From NCBI GenBank assembly GCA_022835595.1, contig BQUP01000007.1, positions 248,001-312,000 on the forward strand: DNA of 64,000 nt, in the 5' to 3' direction. The DNA comes from Cystobasidium ongulense (taxonomy: Eukaryota > Basidiomycota > Cystobasidiomycetes > Cystobasidiales > Cystobasidiaceae). Below the pieces are notes generated by a model. That model ran no database searches. It had not been told where the DNA came from and worked only from the letters and a program-made list of their open reading frames with translations. The first letter of the stretch is position 1, and each line of letters opens with the position of its first letter. Made by a program: the position numbers and the translations under genes. Shown here one piece after another: positions 51,601 through 61,863 of this stretch.

Positions 51601-51615
51601 AGGCGTGCTGGCCAT
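45699..51615 (-). CDS. SSD1: Ssd1 (Dis3L2/RNase II family translational regulator)
   Basis: Ssd1 binds mRNAs, mostly for cell-wall proteins, and is controlled by the kinase Cbk1. The 5' exon (51615 to about 49130) encodes an N-terminal disordered region of about 830 residues. It is rich in Ser, Gln and Asn and has a run of ten Gln. It carries Cbk1-type HxRxxS motifs (HRRGPS, HGRRHS, HGRRES; also HSRIPS in the next exon). Cold-shock domains follow: [35 protein letters not shown] and [18 protein letters not shown]. The RNB domain then has [76 protein letters not shown], and [19 protein letters not shown]. It ends [10 protein letters not shown] after an S1-like part. All four RNB Asp residues are present. 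Confidence 0.93.
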
Positions 51616-52074
51616 CGTCTGTGTCGTGTCTCTCTCTATCTTCTATGCGATGTGGTGGAGAGGAAAGACAGCGAGCAAGAACGTGAAGACGCGCGGAATG
51701 AGCAGGTGGGCGGGGCACAATGAGTGGGAGAAGTGACTCACAGTGAATGACTGTAATGTGTTGGGTTTAGTGGATTAGGATAGTGGTTGTAGTCGAGCAA
51801 GAGAGAAAAAGAAAGAGCTGCTTTGACTTCGGGAAGAAGAAGAAGAAGCTCGAGGATCAGAGTGAAGTGGAGAGAATACTAATGAGAGGAGCAAGAGCAT
51901 TAGCACTTCATTAGTGACATGCTAATACCACTACTCGCACACTAATGGCATCATCGTAATCTATTACTGTCAATTGCTAACCTCCTCACTCCACCTGCTA
52001 ACCGCTCTCTCTCTTCTCTCTCTCTTCTTCTCTTCAGCCAGTCTGCTCACATCACTCACTCACTCATTGGCAGC
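51616..52074. promoter_or_regulatory. divergent promoter, SSD1 / ZWF1
   Basis: These 459 bp lie between divergent starts. They contain five CTAAT/ATTAG copies (51879-51947, see findings) and a long pyrimidine run (about 52003-52036) just upstream of the ZWF1 start. The latter resembles a fungal TSS-proximal CT-rich tract or a UTR-intron acceptor. Confidence 0.45.
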
Positions 52075-55000
52075 ATGTCCATCCCTTCAGCAGGTGGTGA
52101 GTCCATCACATCACACGCACCCCTCCATCCATGCCATTCCACTTTCAACACTCGCCCACCTGTCATGCAGGCCACCACTGACACCTCTTCATCGTCACCG
52201 CAGCCAAATCAAGCGAGGCTGAACTGAGCGAGAACACGCTTATCGTGGTGGTGAGTGCAGTCTGCTCTGTGCTGTGGATGGTGGATACAGCCATGGCCGT
52301 GGTCCTGCTCCTGCTCGTCCCACCGCCATGCCCGTCATACCGCATCTCAGCAGCAGATCACTCAGCTCAGCATGGACGACTGCAATGGAGGATGCAGGCA
52401 GGCAGGCCAGCAGTGAACAAGACATGGCCTATCGTCGACCCATCACCGTGCTGCCATCCATCCCACCATCCATGCACATCTCCCTGCCGCGAACATGCAT
52501 GCTGACTGATTGTATGACTGTGTTCCTCCCTCAACAACGATCACCATCACCGACATCTACTGCCCTCTGTCCTCTACACTGCCATCCACTCTACACTCTA
52601 CGCCCTACTCTCTATGCCCAATTGGTCACATCGTAGCTCGGAGCTTCAGGTAAATCTCGCCCTCAACACTTGTCTAATTCTCCCCACCCCGCCTGCGCTC
52701 TATTGCCTATTCCCTCCGCTGCCCCGTCAGCCTTCCGCCGCTGCTTCCTGCTCGTGCTTGGAAGGACACAGGCATCAAGAGCTTGCGTACGAAGTCGCAC
52801 TATGAAGATAGACACATCTACTCCTTCAGGAAGCATTACAGAAGGACAACAAATCCGGTTGTCAAAGGCAGGCGGGGCAGCGAGAGTGCGAGAACGAAAG
52901 GAAACACAATTTCACTAGCCCTCTGGATGGAGGTGTTTAGATTATACAAATGAGACTGATCTGACTTTTCTTTTGCCCCCCTCTTTCTCTTACTTCGATA
53001 AATTTGCAATCATGTCATTTAGGCGATCTCGCAAAGAAAAAGGTCAGTTTCTGCCTTTTCAGATTGATACTCTCCGACTTTCCTGGCTGACTGTTCGCTT
53101 TGTTCTTCTTTCTTTACATTTGCACCCTACGAAAACAAAACAATAGACCTTCCCCGCTCTCTACGGCCTGTACAAGAAGGATTTCCTACCAGAAGGAATC
53201 CACATTGTCGGCTATGCAAGAACAAAGATGACAGAAGACGAATTCCATGAGAGGGAAGTATCTCATCTGAAGAATGCAGTACCAGTAAATCCAAAATCAT
53301 CAATCGAATCATTCAAGAAGATTTCTACTTACGTTTCAGGACAATATGATCAAGCCGAAGATTTCCAAAAATTAAACAAACACCTAGAGGAGATTGAAGC
53401 AACGTACACAAAAGGAGATGAAAAGAATAGAGTCTTTTATATGGCTTTACCTCCTTCTGTTTTTACAACAGTAGCAGAACAAATCAAGAAGAACTGTTAC
53501 ACTAAAAATGGTCAAAATAGAATTATCGTTGAAAAACCTTTTGGTAAAGATTTACAATCGTCTAGAGATATGATGAATGAATTGAAGAAGATCTGGACAG
53601 AAGATGAGGTGAGTTCTCCTTTTTAGAGCTATTCATAAGCCCTTTCTCCCCGCTCCTGCCATCCCCCTTCTACGCTCGTTCTCTTCTGCTCCACGTGCAA
53701 GCAGCAACAGGGTCTAAAGTTTCATTACCCATGCTGCAGCGAGTCGAGAGGAGGGCAGGCTGGAGATTCAAAACAAGTCCGAGCATAATTAAAATAGGAC
53801 TGACTCTTATTCCCTTCCTCTCCTTTTATTCATTTAGACCTTCCGAATTGACCATTACCTCGGAAAAGAAATGGTTAAAAATTTGTTGATTCTAAGATTT
53901 GCAAATCCAATGATTGATGCAAGTTTCAATAAGAGTTTAATTTCAAATGTTCAAATTACTTTTAAAGAACCGTTTGGTACTGAAGGTAGAGGTGGTTATT
54001 TTGATGAATTTGGTATTATTAGAGATATTATGCAGAATCGTAAGTTTCTTGGATCTTCATTTATTACTCCCTTCTTCTTGTGATATTATACTGATTACAC
54101 CTTCCTTTCCTTCATTCCTTTCACAATGCTTGGCATGATCTTTTCAATTCGATTGCCTCTCCTGGCACCCACCCGTCCCCATCCGCACGGCACTCGTATT
54201 CGATTGTCGCACCTCCCCTTCATTTACGCTCCTTCTTTACGTCTACCTAGATCTCATGCAGATACTCACCATTCTCACTATGGAACGACCTGTCTCCTTC
54301 GCCGCTGAGGATGTCCGAGACGAAAAGGTCAAGGTTTTAAGAGCTATTCCACCTGTCGACCCTAAAGAGTCACTTCTCGGACAGTACTCTGCTGCGGATG
54401 GCAAACCAGGCTACAAAGACGACGATACCGTTCCTAAAGACAGTGTTTCGCCTACTTTTGCAGCTGTCGTTTTACACATCAACAATCAACGTTGGGAAGG
54501 AGTACCGTTCATCTTCAAAGCTGGCAAAGCTCTCAATGAACAAAAGACGGAAATCAGAATTCAGTACAAGGATGTTACTCAGGGTATCTTCAAAGATATG
54601 GCTAGAAATGAATTGGTCATTAGAGTACAGCCTGGTGAAGCTGTTTACCTTAAAATGAACACTAAAGCACCTGGATTGGAAATGAAGAGCGTACCTACGG
54701 AAATGGACCTCACTTACAAGAGAAGGTTTAGCGATCTTAATATTCCTGAGGCTTATGAAGCTCTGTTACTTGATGCTTTCAAGGGTGATCATTCTAACTT
54801 TGTTAGAGATGATGAACTGGATTACGCTTGGAGAATTTGGACACCTTTGTGAGCATTAATTACTTTTATCAAAGCTGGCAGCTTTTTTCAAAGAGCTTGC
54901 ATCATGACAAATTTATTCTGACAACCTTCCTTCACTTCCATTACTTCCTGCCTTTCTGATGATCAGGCTCCATTACATCGAAAACGAGAAGCCAACACCA

Positions 55001-55126
55001 GTCTCGTACCCTTACGGATCAAGAGGACCTAAGGAATTGAATGACTTTGTTAAACAAAACGCTGGTTATGCAAGAACAGAACAGGAGGATTATCAATGGC
55101 CAGTCACAAACTTGGGCAAGATCTAA
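52075..55126 (+). CDS. ZWF1: Glucose-6-phosphate 1-dehydrogenase
   Basis: This is the first enzyme of the oxidative pentose phosphate pathway and makes NADPH. The 5' end is split into tiny exons: 52075-52096 (ATG, MSIPSAG), 52204-52250 ([16 protein letters not shown]), 52637-52649 (13 nt, LGAS), 53023-53042 (20 nt, GDLAKKK). Larger exons follow: 53147-53608, 53838-54039, 54251-54848 and 54967-55126. Together they give the NADP-binding LGASGDLAKKK, then TFPALYGLY. Other hallmarks: [33 protein letters not shown] (active-site His and Lys), [33 protein letters not shown], and GRKPW-type end WPVTNLGKI. Introns 2 and 3 are 386 and 373 nt, far longer than elsewhere in the window. Coding sequence is AT-rich. 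Confidence 0.96.
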
Positions 55127-55667
55127 ACTTTGATATAGATGAACCTTTGCTTTCTTTTCTTCTCTTTCTCTCTCTGTTTGTTCACATCTAATAAGCAAAA
55201 ACCAAAGCTACTTTATGAAGATATCTCGCCCCCTTACCTCCTAAGTGGCTATTAGACATGATAATGAAATTCATTTCTGGTCATCATTTCGAGTCTAAAA
55301 GCCTCCGCTTCCTGTACTACACTCAGAATCAAATATTTGAAAGCTGACCATACAACGTACATTAGACTGCTTGCTTGCTTCTTTCGGAACGATGTGTCTC
55401 TTCCACCTTGTCTATCTGCGTCGAATTTTCATCTTCTCCATTTTCGACTTCTCTAGAGACTTCCTTGACACTTGCTTCCTCCTGATAGCCATGTTTGCTT
55501 TCTGCCATATAAACCGCAAACTAGTCGAGCATTACATGCGTTCCAGTCTCTTCTAACGGCCGATATGTACTGATTAGGAGGAAGGAGCGTCTACACTCCA
55601 CTTCTACTCCGCTCTCGCTCGTTTGACAGGCAGCTGCAGCCTCTTTCGTTTGTCCGCGTAGTCGACT
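55127..55667. other. convergent intergenic region, ZWF1 / unrecognised gene
   Basis: These 541 bp lie between two 3' ends. A forward frame at 55371-55556 has no support. Nothing else was recognised. Confidence 0.3.
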
Positions 55668-56486
55668 TTAGTATGGTATGCCGTAGCATAATACTCTGCT
55701 TCTTCTCTTGCGCTCGACTCCGGCACTTATAATCACCGAGCGGAATCGCTCTCGGAATTTCCAGAGGATGCGGCACGCATTCCACCATTGCAGAGCTTCG
55801 GTCTGGCACCTGTCGTGCAAGGTCTTCAGCTGGTCTGCTGCTTCTTTTTCATACGGGTCCTGTGGATATTAGTTCTGCCAATACCTGCCCTTCACACTCG
55901 CTGGGATGCCTTCGGTAGCTCGGCACCTGACCAGCTGCATGTACTGAAGGGAATTAGCCGCATCGAAATCTTGCCAGTCCAGTTTTTCGACGGTCAACCC
56001 TACCATTCAAAGTATTTCCGAGTGTATCAGCACATCGGTCCATTGTAGTATCACCATGAGCTTACCTGAGCAAGTGGGAGTGATGCGCTCTAAGTTTTGC
56101 ACTGAGCTGAGCGTCATCGCGTCGCCTCGGTTTCGAGCGAGGATATACTCCATCGCGGCCGGAGTGATGGTTTCCATGACGAACGCTACCATTGACTGAT
56201 ACGGGACATGTTTGACCCATTCCACAACGCCATATGCGAGAGCCGTCTGGTTGAACATTCCTCGGAAATTAACACCATACCACATGGCTTCAAAGTTGGC
56301 GAGGAGGAGATGGTAAAGATGTTCTCGTTTTTCATCAAAAGTAGACGGGACGAACTTCGAGAATCCTCGATGTTCGGATAACTCTTCGAAGGTATCGACG
56401 ACGACCGCGCTGTCTTCAAAGAAGCTTTCCAGATCGCATGCTGTTTCTGCTAAGTCGCTGTTAGCGGCTCTTCGACTATTCTTCAT
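55668..56486 (-). CDS. unrecognised protein, about 220 residues, three exons
   Basis: I do not recognise a family. The first exon (from 56486) encodes MKNSRRAANSDLAETACDL, an acidic stretch SFFEDSAVVVDTFEELSE, KREHLYHLLLANFEAMWYG, and a helical region with VVEWVKHVPYQSMVAFVMET. It ends LERITPTCS. Then a 17-nt exon gives VHAAGQ with split codons. A last exon starts DPYEKEAADQLKTLHDRC, continues WWNACRILWKFRERF, and ends in a basic tail (GVERKRRSRVLCYGIPY). The frame is open across all three exons with canonical splice sites. Mixed charge, no signal peptide, no transmembrane helix. The adjacent gene at 56814-57457 is equally unrecognised; the two could be one gene or both orphans. Confidence 0.4.
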
Positions 56487-56813
56487 CTGTGATTAATTGT
56501 CGCTGGCCTGTGATCCAAGCGCCTGTGGCGAAATATAGAGGGATTCAGACGAGACTTAAGTTTACTATATATGGCTTCTAGGCCTAACTAAGGTTGAGAA
56601 TTCGTGTAACGAGATGTAGATGAGTGTAGAGGGTTATAGGAAATTGATGAACATAGTCGATAGAAGCCTCGGACGAGGAATCAGTGAGCTATAGATGGCG
56701 GTCGACGCGACTACTATTCACGCGTATCTTGTGATTTGATCTCGGATGGGCCCTGGCTAGCGCATGACATGACAGTGTCAACGAGGATGTACTCTGTGCC
56801 CAGGCGAGCGATT
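56487..56813. other. intergenic stretch between two unrecognised genes
   Basis: These 327 bp lie between two weakly supported reverse-strand genes. They could include undetected exons or a promoter. No motif was recognised. Confidence 0.25.
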
Positions 56814-57457
56814 TCACCTACTCACTGCGATGTGTCTGTTCCACGGTATGAGCTGGTCAACCTGCGGTCAAGTTAGCCCTCGTTGACAGCGCTTCTGGTG
56901 AAATTTACCTCTTGGAAGGCCGGCAACCAGTGCTTGTACTCGTTCTTGCACCTCGATCTTCTCGAGTGCTTGTAGTCAATAACGCCAATGAGCCATACAG
57001 TGACATCCCTGCTTTTAGAGCCCCATTCGCTCGCGAGAAGCCAGACGGCGGCGTTCTTGATAAGTTCTGATTTCAATTAGTTGAAGGGATAGTTTATGAT
57101 ATTTTAGTTAGTTGAGGAAGAGAAAGAGAAGAGCAACGACTCCAACGGGGCGGCTTTCATACCCCAAATCTGGAGGGCACATTGGAAGGCATAGCTCTTC
57201 CGAGTTCAGTCAGCGTCCTGACGTCGGTGACCCATCCACGATCACGGATACGAAGTGGATACTTCTAAGATCTCGCTTCCCTTCGAAGAAAAGAGCTGGT
57301 CAAAGAAATGGCTGACTGCGGTCGAGAGGGATACTCGGCTGGATATGTCGTTAGTCGAGAGCATCAGGATAGGCATTGAAAGGACAAAGAACTGTCTGAA
57401 CTTGAAGTAAACGAGTTGAGGGCGAAACTTTCCTGATCTGGAAGGGGTGAAAAACAT
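56814..57457 (-). CDS. possible unrecognised gene, about 140 residues
   Basis: This is a tentative four-exon reading. It starts MFFTPSRSGKFRPQLVYF, continues through SRVSLSTAVSHFFDQLFSS, joins KGSEILE to SYAFQCALQIWG across an intron with a GCTGAC branch point, then gives ELIKNAAVWLLASEWGSK, VTVWLIGVIDYKHSRR and KNEYKHWLPAFQE. A final short exon gives VDQLIPWNRHIAVSR. Splice sites and phases fit but depend on hand choices. The Lys/Tyr/Trp-rich region faintly resembles short fungal orphan proteins with no known function. It starts only 55 bp from the stop of the S28 peptidase gene, same strand. Confidence 0.28.
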
Positions 57458-57511
57458 GCTGGCCACTTCGAGGAGGCTGAAAGCTAAACCAATCTTCAGC
57501 GTTGCTGCTCA

Positions 57512-59504
57512 CTACATTTCTAACCAACTCTTGACAAAGTCTAATTCTCGCTGGTGTATTCTTCGAATCTCATCGGGCTCGTCTCTTAAGTCTTCTGGGC
57601 TTGTCGAAGCCAGAGAGTTCTCGTCCCAGTGATGCACACCACCTTTGATCAGCTCGAAGGGTCGTAGTAGCGAACTCTTACGCTGTCGCACATCCGGCGA
57701 GTGAGGAGTCGCATAGATCCACGGGTCGAATGATCCGTCGATGTAAGCCTGTACGAGAAGGAGAGGCGTCAATATCTCCCCGTGATATTACAGTAATTTG
57801 GGCAGTGACTCACAATTCTATCGAAAGCTAATTCGTGTGCACCATACTGGTTAATGAGGGTAGTGTTTGGCCAGGCCGGCATTTCTGCGAGAAATCAGGT
57901 GCGTAAGCTGGAGTCGCAATACGAGGCATTGCGGTATGACTGACTTGTGAGCTTGCCATCTGGAAAGGCCTGCTTGCAGATTTGATGCGTATACTCCAAA
58001 TCAATGTGGCGAGAGAGTAAGCTGGGCACGCCTTCAGGCGCTGCATTCTGCAGATAGCCCCATTCTAGCAGGTTGAAGAAATTAGCGAACACATCCGAGG
58101 AGGACACTAGAGTATACTGTCCTCACCTGTGCAGTACTGCCAAGTCCAGCTTCTCCAAGTCTGATCCAATCCAGTCTTTTGGTAATCAGAATCATTGAAT
58201 GTGCCAAAGCATTCATCTAAGGTCTGCCCTTCATTTGTCCTACAAAACGGCAGAACATTCTGTCGTATGTATGAAGCATAGTTTGAAATATAAGGAGCAG
58301 TGTTCCGTGTTGTTGCGATGATTGGATGTTGGGCAGCATGTCCGTTCTCTTGCTTTGGGGACGCGCTCCGATCCAACAAATCGTCGCAGAAGTCGGTGAA
58401 GCCGGTTGAGCTGACTTTCGGATCCCAATTTTGTGCTTGCCATGCTCCCAATGGATACGTGAGAAGAGCAACAAAGTCTTCAACGTGCGTGAGGTTCTCG
58501 ACGCCAAAGAGGGCTTGTACCTTTTTAGTTTCATTGACGTTGTTCATTGCGAGAATGTTGTCGATGAGCCTGAAAATTTGCAGAATCAGCCTCCGTAGAT
58601 AGTGATATTCAATGAGACAGACTCACGATACGCTCTCGATGATGGCATGCACGCATTGCTGATCAGCGTGCAATCGTATAGCTTCAAAGTATTTCCAGTA
58701 GTCGGTAATAGCAGCCGTGACAGCGCTCGACGCAATCGCTCCAAAGATGAGTTCGGGGTAGAGCTTTCTCAGTAGAGCTACCTTGGCTCCTGCATAGCTG
58801 TGGAGAATGTACCTGACTTAGGCGAGGTCACTTGCAGAGCATGAAGAAATGACATACCTTCCGCCGTAATGAATCCATTTCGCAGTCTTCAAGGATTCTA
58901 CCTGCTCTGCGGATAAACCGGAAATTATGACATTCTTTGTAAAGTATGCATTGTCTGCCAACGCTTGAGCTGTAGTAAGGAAGCGCATGCTGTCTGTAGA
59001 AAGGTCTGCGACTGGCATTGATTCGCCGTAATATCGATGTTCGAGAACGATACTGAGGCCGTCTGTAGCTTGACCGAGCAGCTTGAGTACTCCATGGTCT
59101 AGGAAAGGCAGACGGTCTTCACCACTGGTCTCTCCTCCGTCCAGGCAAAATACTGGTCCTCCAGGCTTGTAGTGAGTCGCGTCTACCCAGAACCTCAGCG
59201 GGAAAGTCGCATTTGAGTGGTCATCAAAGTGGTCGACTGGCATTCTGGAGCGTGTGTGACGGATACTTGTCTGTCAATGAGACGCTGCAACACTCCCTTC
59301 AGCACGCTGCTGTCGTAGTGAGCTCAGTGCCTCGATATCCCACCTCGCAGCATCGATCACGTCGCTGGCTTCACGTTGCTTGAGACTTCGCCAGAGACCC
59401 AGTGGAAGCGAAGGAGCAGTGCGATGCAGGTTATAGGATGTGAAATATGCTGCAGCTTGACTACTAAGGAGCGCAATCGCCCAGATCGCAGCGCCGAGCA
59501 ACAT
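57512..59504 (-). CDS. S28-family serine carboxypeptidase (Pro-X carboxypeptidase/DPP2-like)
   Basis: This is a secreted or vacuolar serine peptidase that removes residues next to Pro. It starts at the ATG at 59504 with a signal peptide (MLLGAAIWAIALLSSQAAA). An intron (59-nt, GTGTTG donor) joins RAEG to IDHFDDHSNATFPLRFW, the family start motif. Then come PGGPVFCLDGGE, IVLEHRYYGESMPV, TAKWIHYGGSYAGAKVALL, SSAVTAAITDYWKYFE, YIDGSFDPWIYATPHSP (catalytic Asp) and GGVHHWDE (catalytic His). The catalytic Ser codon is split by an intron (58858 to about 58815): AG from the upstream exon plus C from the next. Ser, Asp and His are therefore all present. The product is about 490 residues, normal for the family. 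Confidence 0.9.
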
Positions 59505-59899
59505 TCTGGCAGTGGTGTCCCGACAAGCCTCGAGCTCACGTCTTGCAGCGAGAACGACCGGCACGCTTCCAAGCTCCACTCTTTGAAGATTCCAAAGCTA
59601 CTTGCCTCGAAGGCAAGGCTATTAGGATGCAACCTTGTCCCGTCTTCATTACCTCATCGAATTGATAACATAGCTTGCCCAGTCAGTTAGTGAAAATCTT
59701 AATTATCGTCGCCACGCAAATTGTATACATGGAACACGAGCGAAGAACAACTCGTGTCAGACCGCGACCATCCTTTACAATTTTGCTTGCTCTTTTACTC
59801 AGGTCAGCGGAGCGCCTTGCTGCTCCTCCCATACTTCGGCGCAGACACTGCAGATGAGACCAGGTTCAGCACTTGTTTAACTTTAATCAGAGTATGGGC
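59505..59899. promoter_or_regulatory. upstream region of the S28 peptidase gene
   Basis: These 395 bp lie between the peptidase start and the 3' end of the lactonase-like gene. A forward frame reaching 59690 starts within the peptidase's first exon and has no support. No motif was recognised. Confidence 0.3.
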
Positions 59900-61519
59900 T
59901 TACACAGGATCATGGCCCACTGCGCAAGGAGATGGTACTTTGGGTTAGCTCGCTCTGATTGACGACTCGGCGATCCGCTCACTGATTATGCGGGCATTAT
60001 GACGATGTTGAAGCCTTTTGATTCTATGATGCGAGGTGAACCAGGCTCTGGATGAACAAAGCACGGAGACAAGGTCAGCAATAGCTGTATTTCACAAGCT
60101 TGAACAGGACAGACTGACTTGTGATCCCGAGCAAGCCATCCTTGAGTGATGCCCTGTTTTGTCGCCTCAGCTAGGCACATTGCGAATGATCCGCATTGGC
60201 ACTCACCTCAAGATAGTTCTCGCGAACGTGATACAAATCGCTGGTAAAGATCCATGTTCCGGAGTTGGGCACTGGATGAAAGGACATTGCAATAAGAGGA
60301 CCTATGCGAATACTCAAATGTGGAATGGCTCACAATTCAGTTGAAGACCCATCAAGCCTTCCGTGTGGCCCGGCAGATGGTGAAGTATCATCCCTACATA
60401 TTGCATCAGACCAAGCTATCCCTTCTCTGCAGAACAAGCAGGACTTGCCTTGTGCGAACTCGACTGTTCGCTCATCAAAGACGCGCCAGTTAAGGTCCAA
60501 GTCCAGATAATCCTTCAAGTACACTCTGCAAGGCATGGCGAGTCAGTCTTGGAGGATCTAGAGTGAGAGGTAATCCAGCTGGCTCACTGATCGTCTGCAC
60601 CCGTAGCTACACCATAGAAAGCAGCTTTCAATTCGAGCTCGTGTACCCAGACTGGTATTTTGGAACCCTGTAGTGGGCAAGGATAAAGCATGTCAGTTTA
60701 GGTCAAGTGTTATCTTGAATTCACTGAGGTTTACCTTGAAGAGCTCAAGGCCGCCAGCATGATCCATGTGCAGATGACCCAGAATGATATGCTTGACATC
60801 TTCTAATTTATGGCCGGTCGCAGCGACGGCGGCTTCGAGGTGATGCTCTGGCTTATATCTATTGCATTAGCAGAGATGGTAGGTATATTCAGTCATCAGA
60901 AGAGAAGAATCGTAGAATAGGAGTAGGGAAGCCGACTTACTCGACCCTTGCGCTGCAGTGCGTTGGTAAAAACGACGTACTATTAGTAAAATGTCTCCGG
61001 CTTGAGGTTGCGGAGACACGTACAAAACATCATGAACGACAGGACCTAGCTATGGTTGCGCAGAGAGAGACTGATAGATTAGCTTAAGCTCCCCATACGC
61101 CCTGTAAATGCGACGTACTTGTTCTGGGTAGTGCTATTCGTGGTACAATTGCGAAGTGGCGGAAGCCCCACATCATCGACCATCAGCCTGAGCTGTCGAA
61201 CGATAGCCAGCATGCACAAGAACGAGAGCTAGCTAACCTTGCTTGATCCAACTTCCCATAGTATAAGCCCTTCATGTGGATGTGAGATGAGAAGCGAGTA
61301 CATCGGGATCTTGCGTCGTTTGTTCACAAACGACTCATCTTTCGTCGACAGCGTAGAGGTATTGACTCCTCGGATCAAGAAGGCTTCGTCGCATTCCAGA
61401 TAACCCAAGTTCATCATCCACACCTTGGTGCCATCTGGACAGATCTGCGAAGGTGGTAGATCTGCTCTGTCTGTGGACTGGCCCTCGTCGGCTCCGGCAT
61501 TGCTGTTGACCGCGGCCAT
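59900..61519 (-). CDS. metallo-beta-lactamase-fold lactonase (AHL-lactonase-like)
   Basis: This is a two-zinc hydrolase of the N-acyl-homoserine lactonase-like branch. Members open lactone rings; the fungal substrate is unknown. Exons are many and short. Reading gives MNLGYLECDEAFLIRG and LILWEVGSS in the first exon, later GPVVHDVF, YKPEHHLEAAVAATGHKLED, then ILGHLHMDHAGGLELF (HxHxDH), NWRVFDERTVEFAQG, LHHLPGHTEGLMG (zinc His), NSGTWIFTSDLYHVRE (bridging Asp) and GITQGWLARDH. The terminal 20-nt exon (59900-59919) supplies MGHDPV and the stop, i.e. the last zinc His (GHD). All metal ligands of the family are accounted for. It is divergent from the alcohol dehydrogenase gene. Confidence 0.85.
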
Positions 61520-61863
61520 CGTTGAAAGTTGGCGAGAAGCAGCTGATCTCGATTACTGGGAGGCCACCACCTGGAGTTCTTCAAGGTCCACTTATGTTGA
61601 TGCTATCTCCCGCCTTAACTCCCGTTGATACACTGCAGCAATGCTGAAGCTTGCCGTTTCTGCAAAGGCGGGGTCTCCGCGATCACGCTCTGACGGATAA
61701 GCACTCTGCTCTCCCACTTTTTCCGGCCGGTCTCTCAAAATGTGGAAAACTACCGCGAAGCATGCTCTACAGGCAAGTTCTTTCAGAAACAATCTTCTGT
61801 CTGACACTCAACAAGATATTTCGTCGTCTACTTCTCACATTAATAGCAAAACACACATCGACA
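61520..61863. promoter_or_regulatory. divergent promoter, lactonase-like / ADH
   Basis: These 344 bp separate the two starts and could control both. A CT-rich run precedes the ADH start. No specific factor site was recognised. Confidence 0.35.

Noticed and set aside
52274-52636. 120-codon forward frame inside ZWF1 intron 2
   Set aside because: Lies within the intron before the 13-nt exon; Pro/Ser-rich with no motif; treated as intronic.
58815-58870. missing catalytic Ser in the S28 peptidase (reads GGR)
   Set aside because: The exon end reads AG before the donor. Splicing to CTATGCAGG restores AGC (Ser) and GGSYAGA, so the residue is present.
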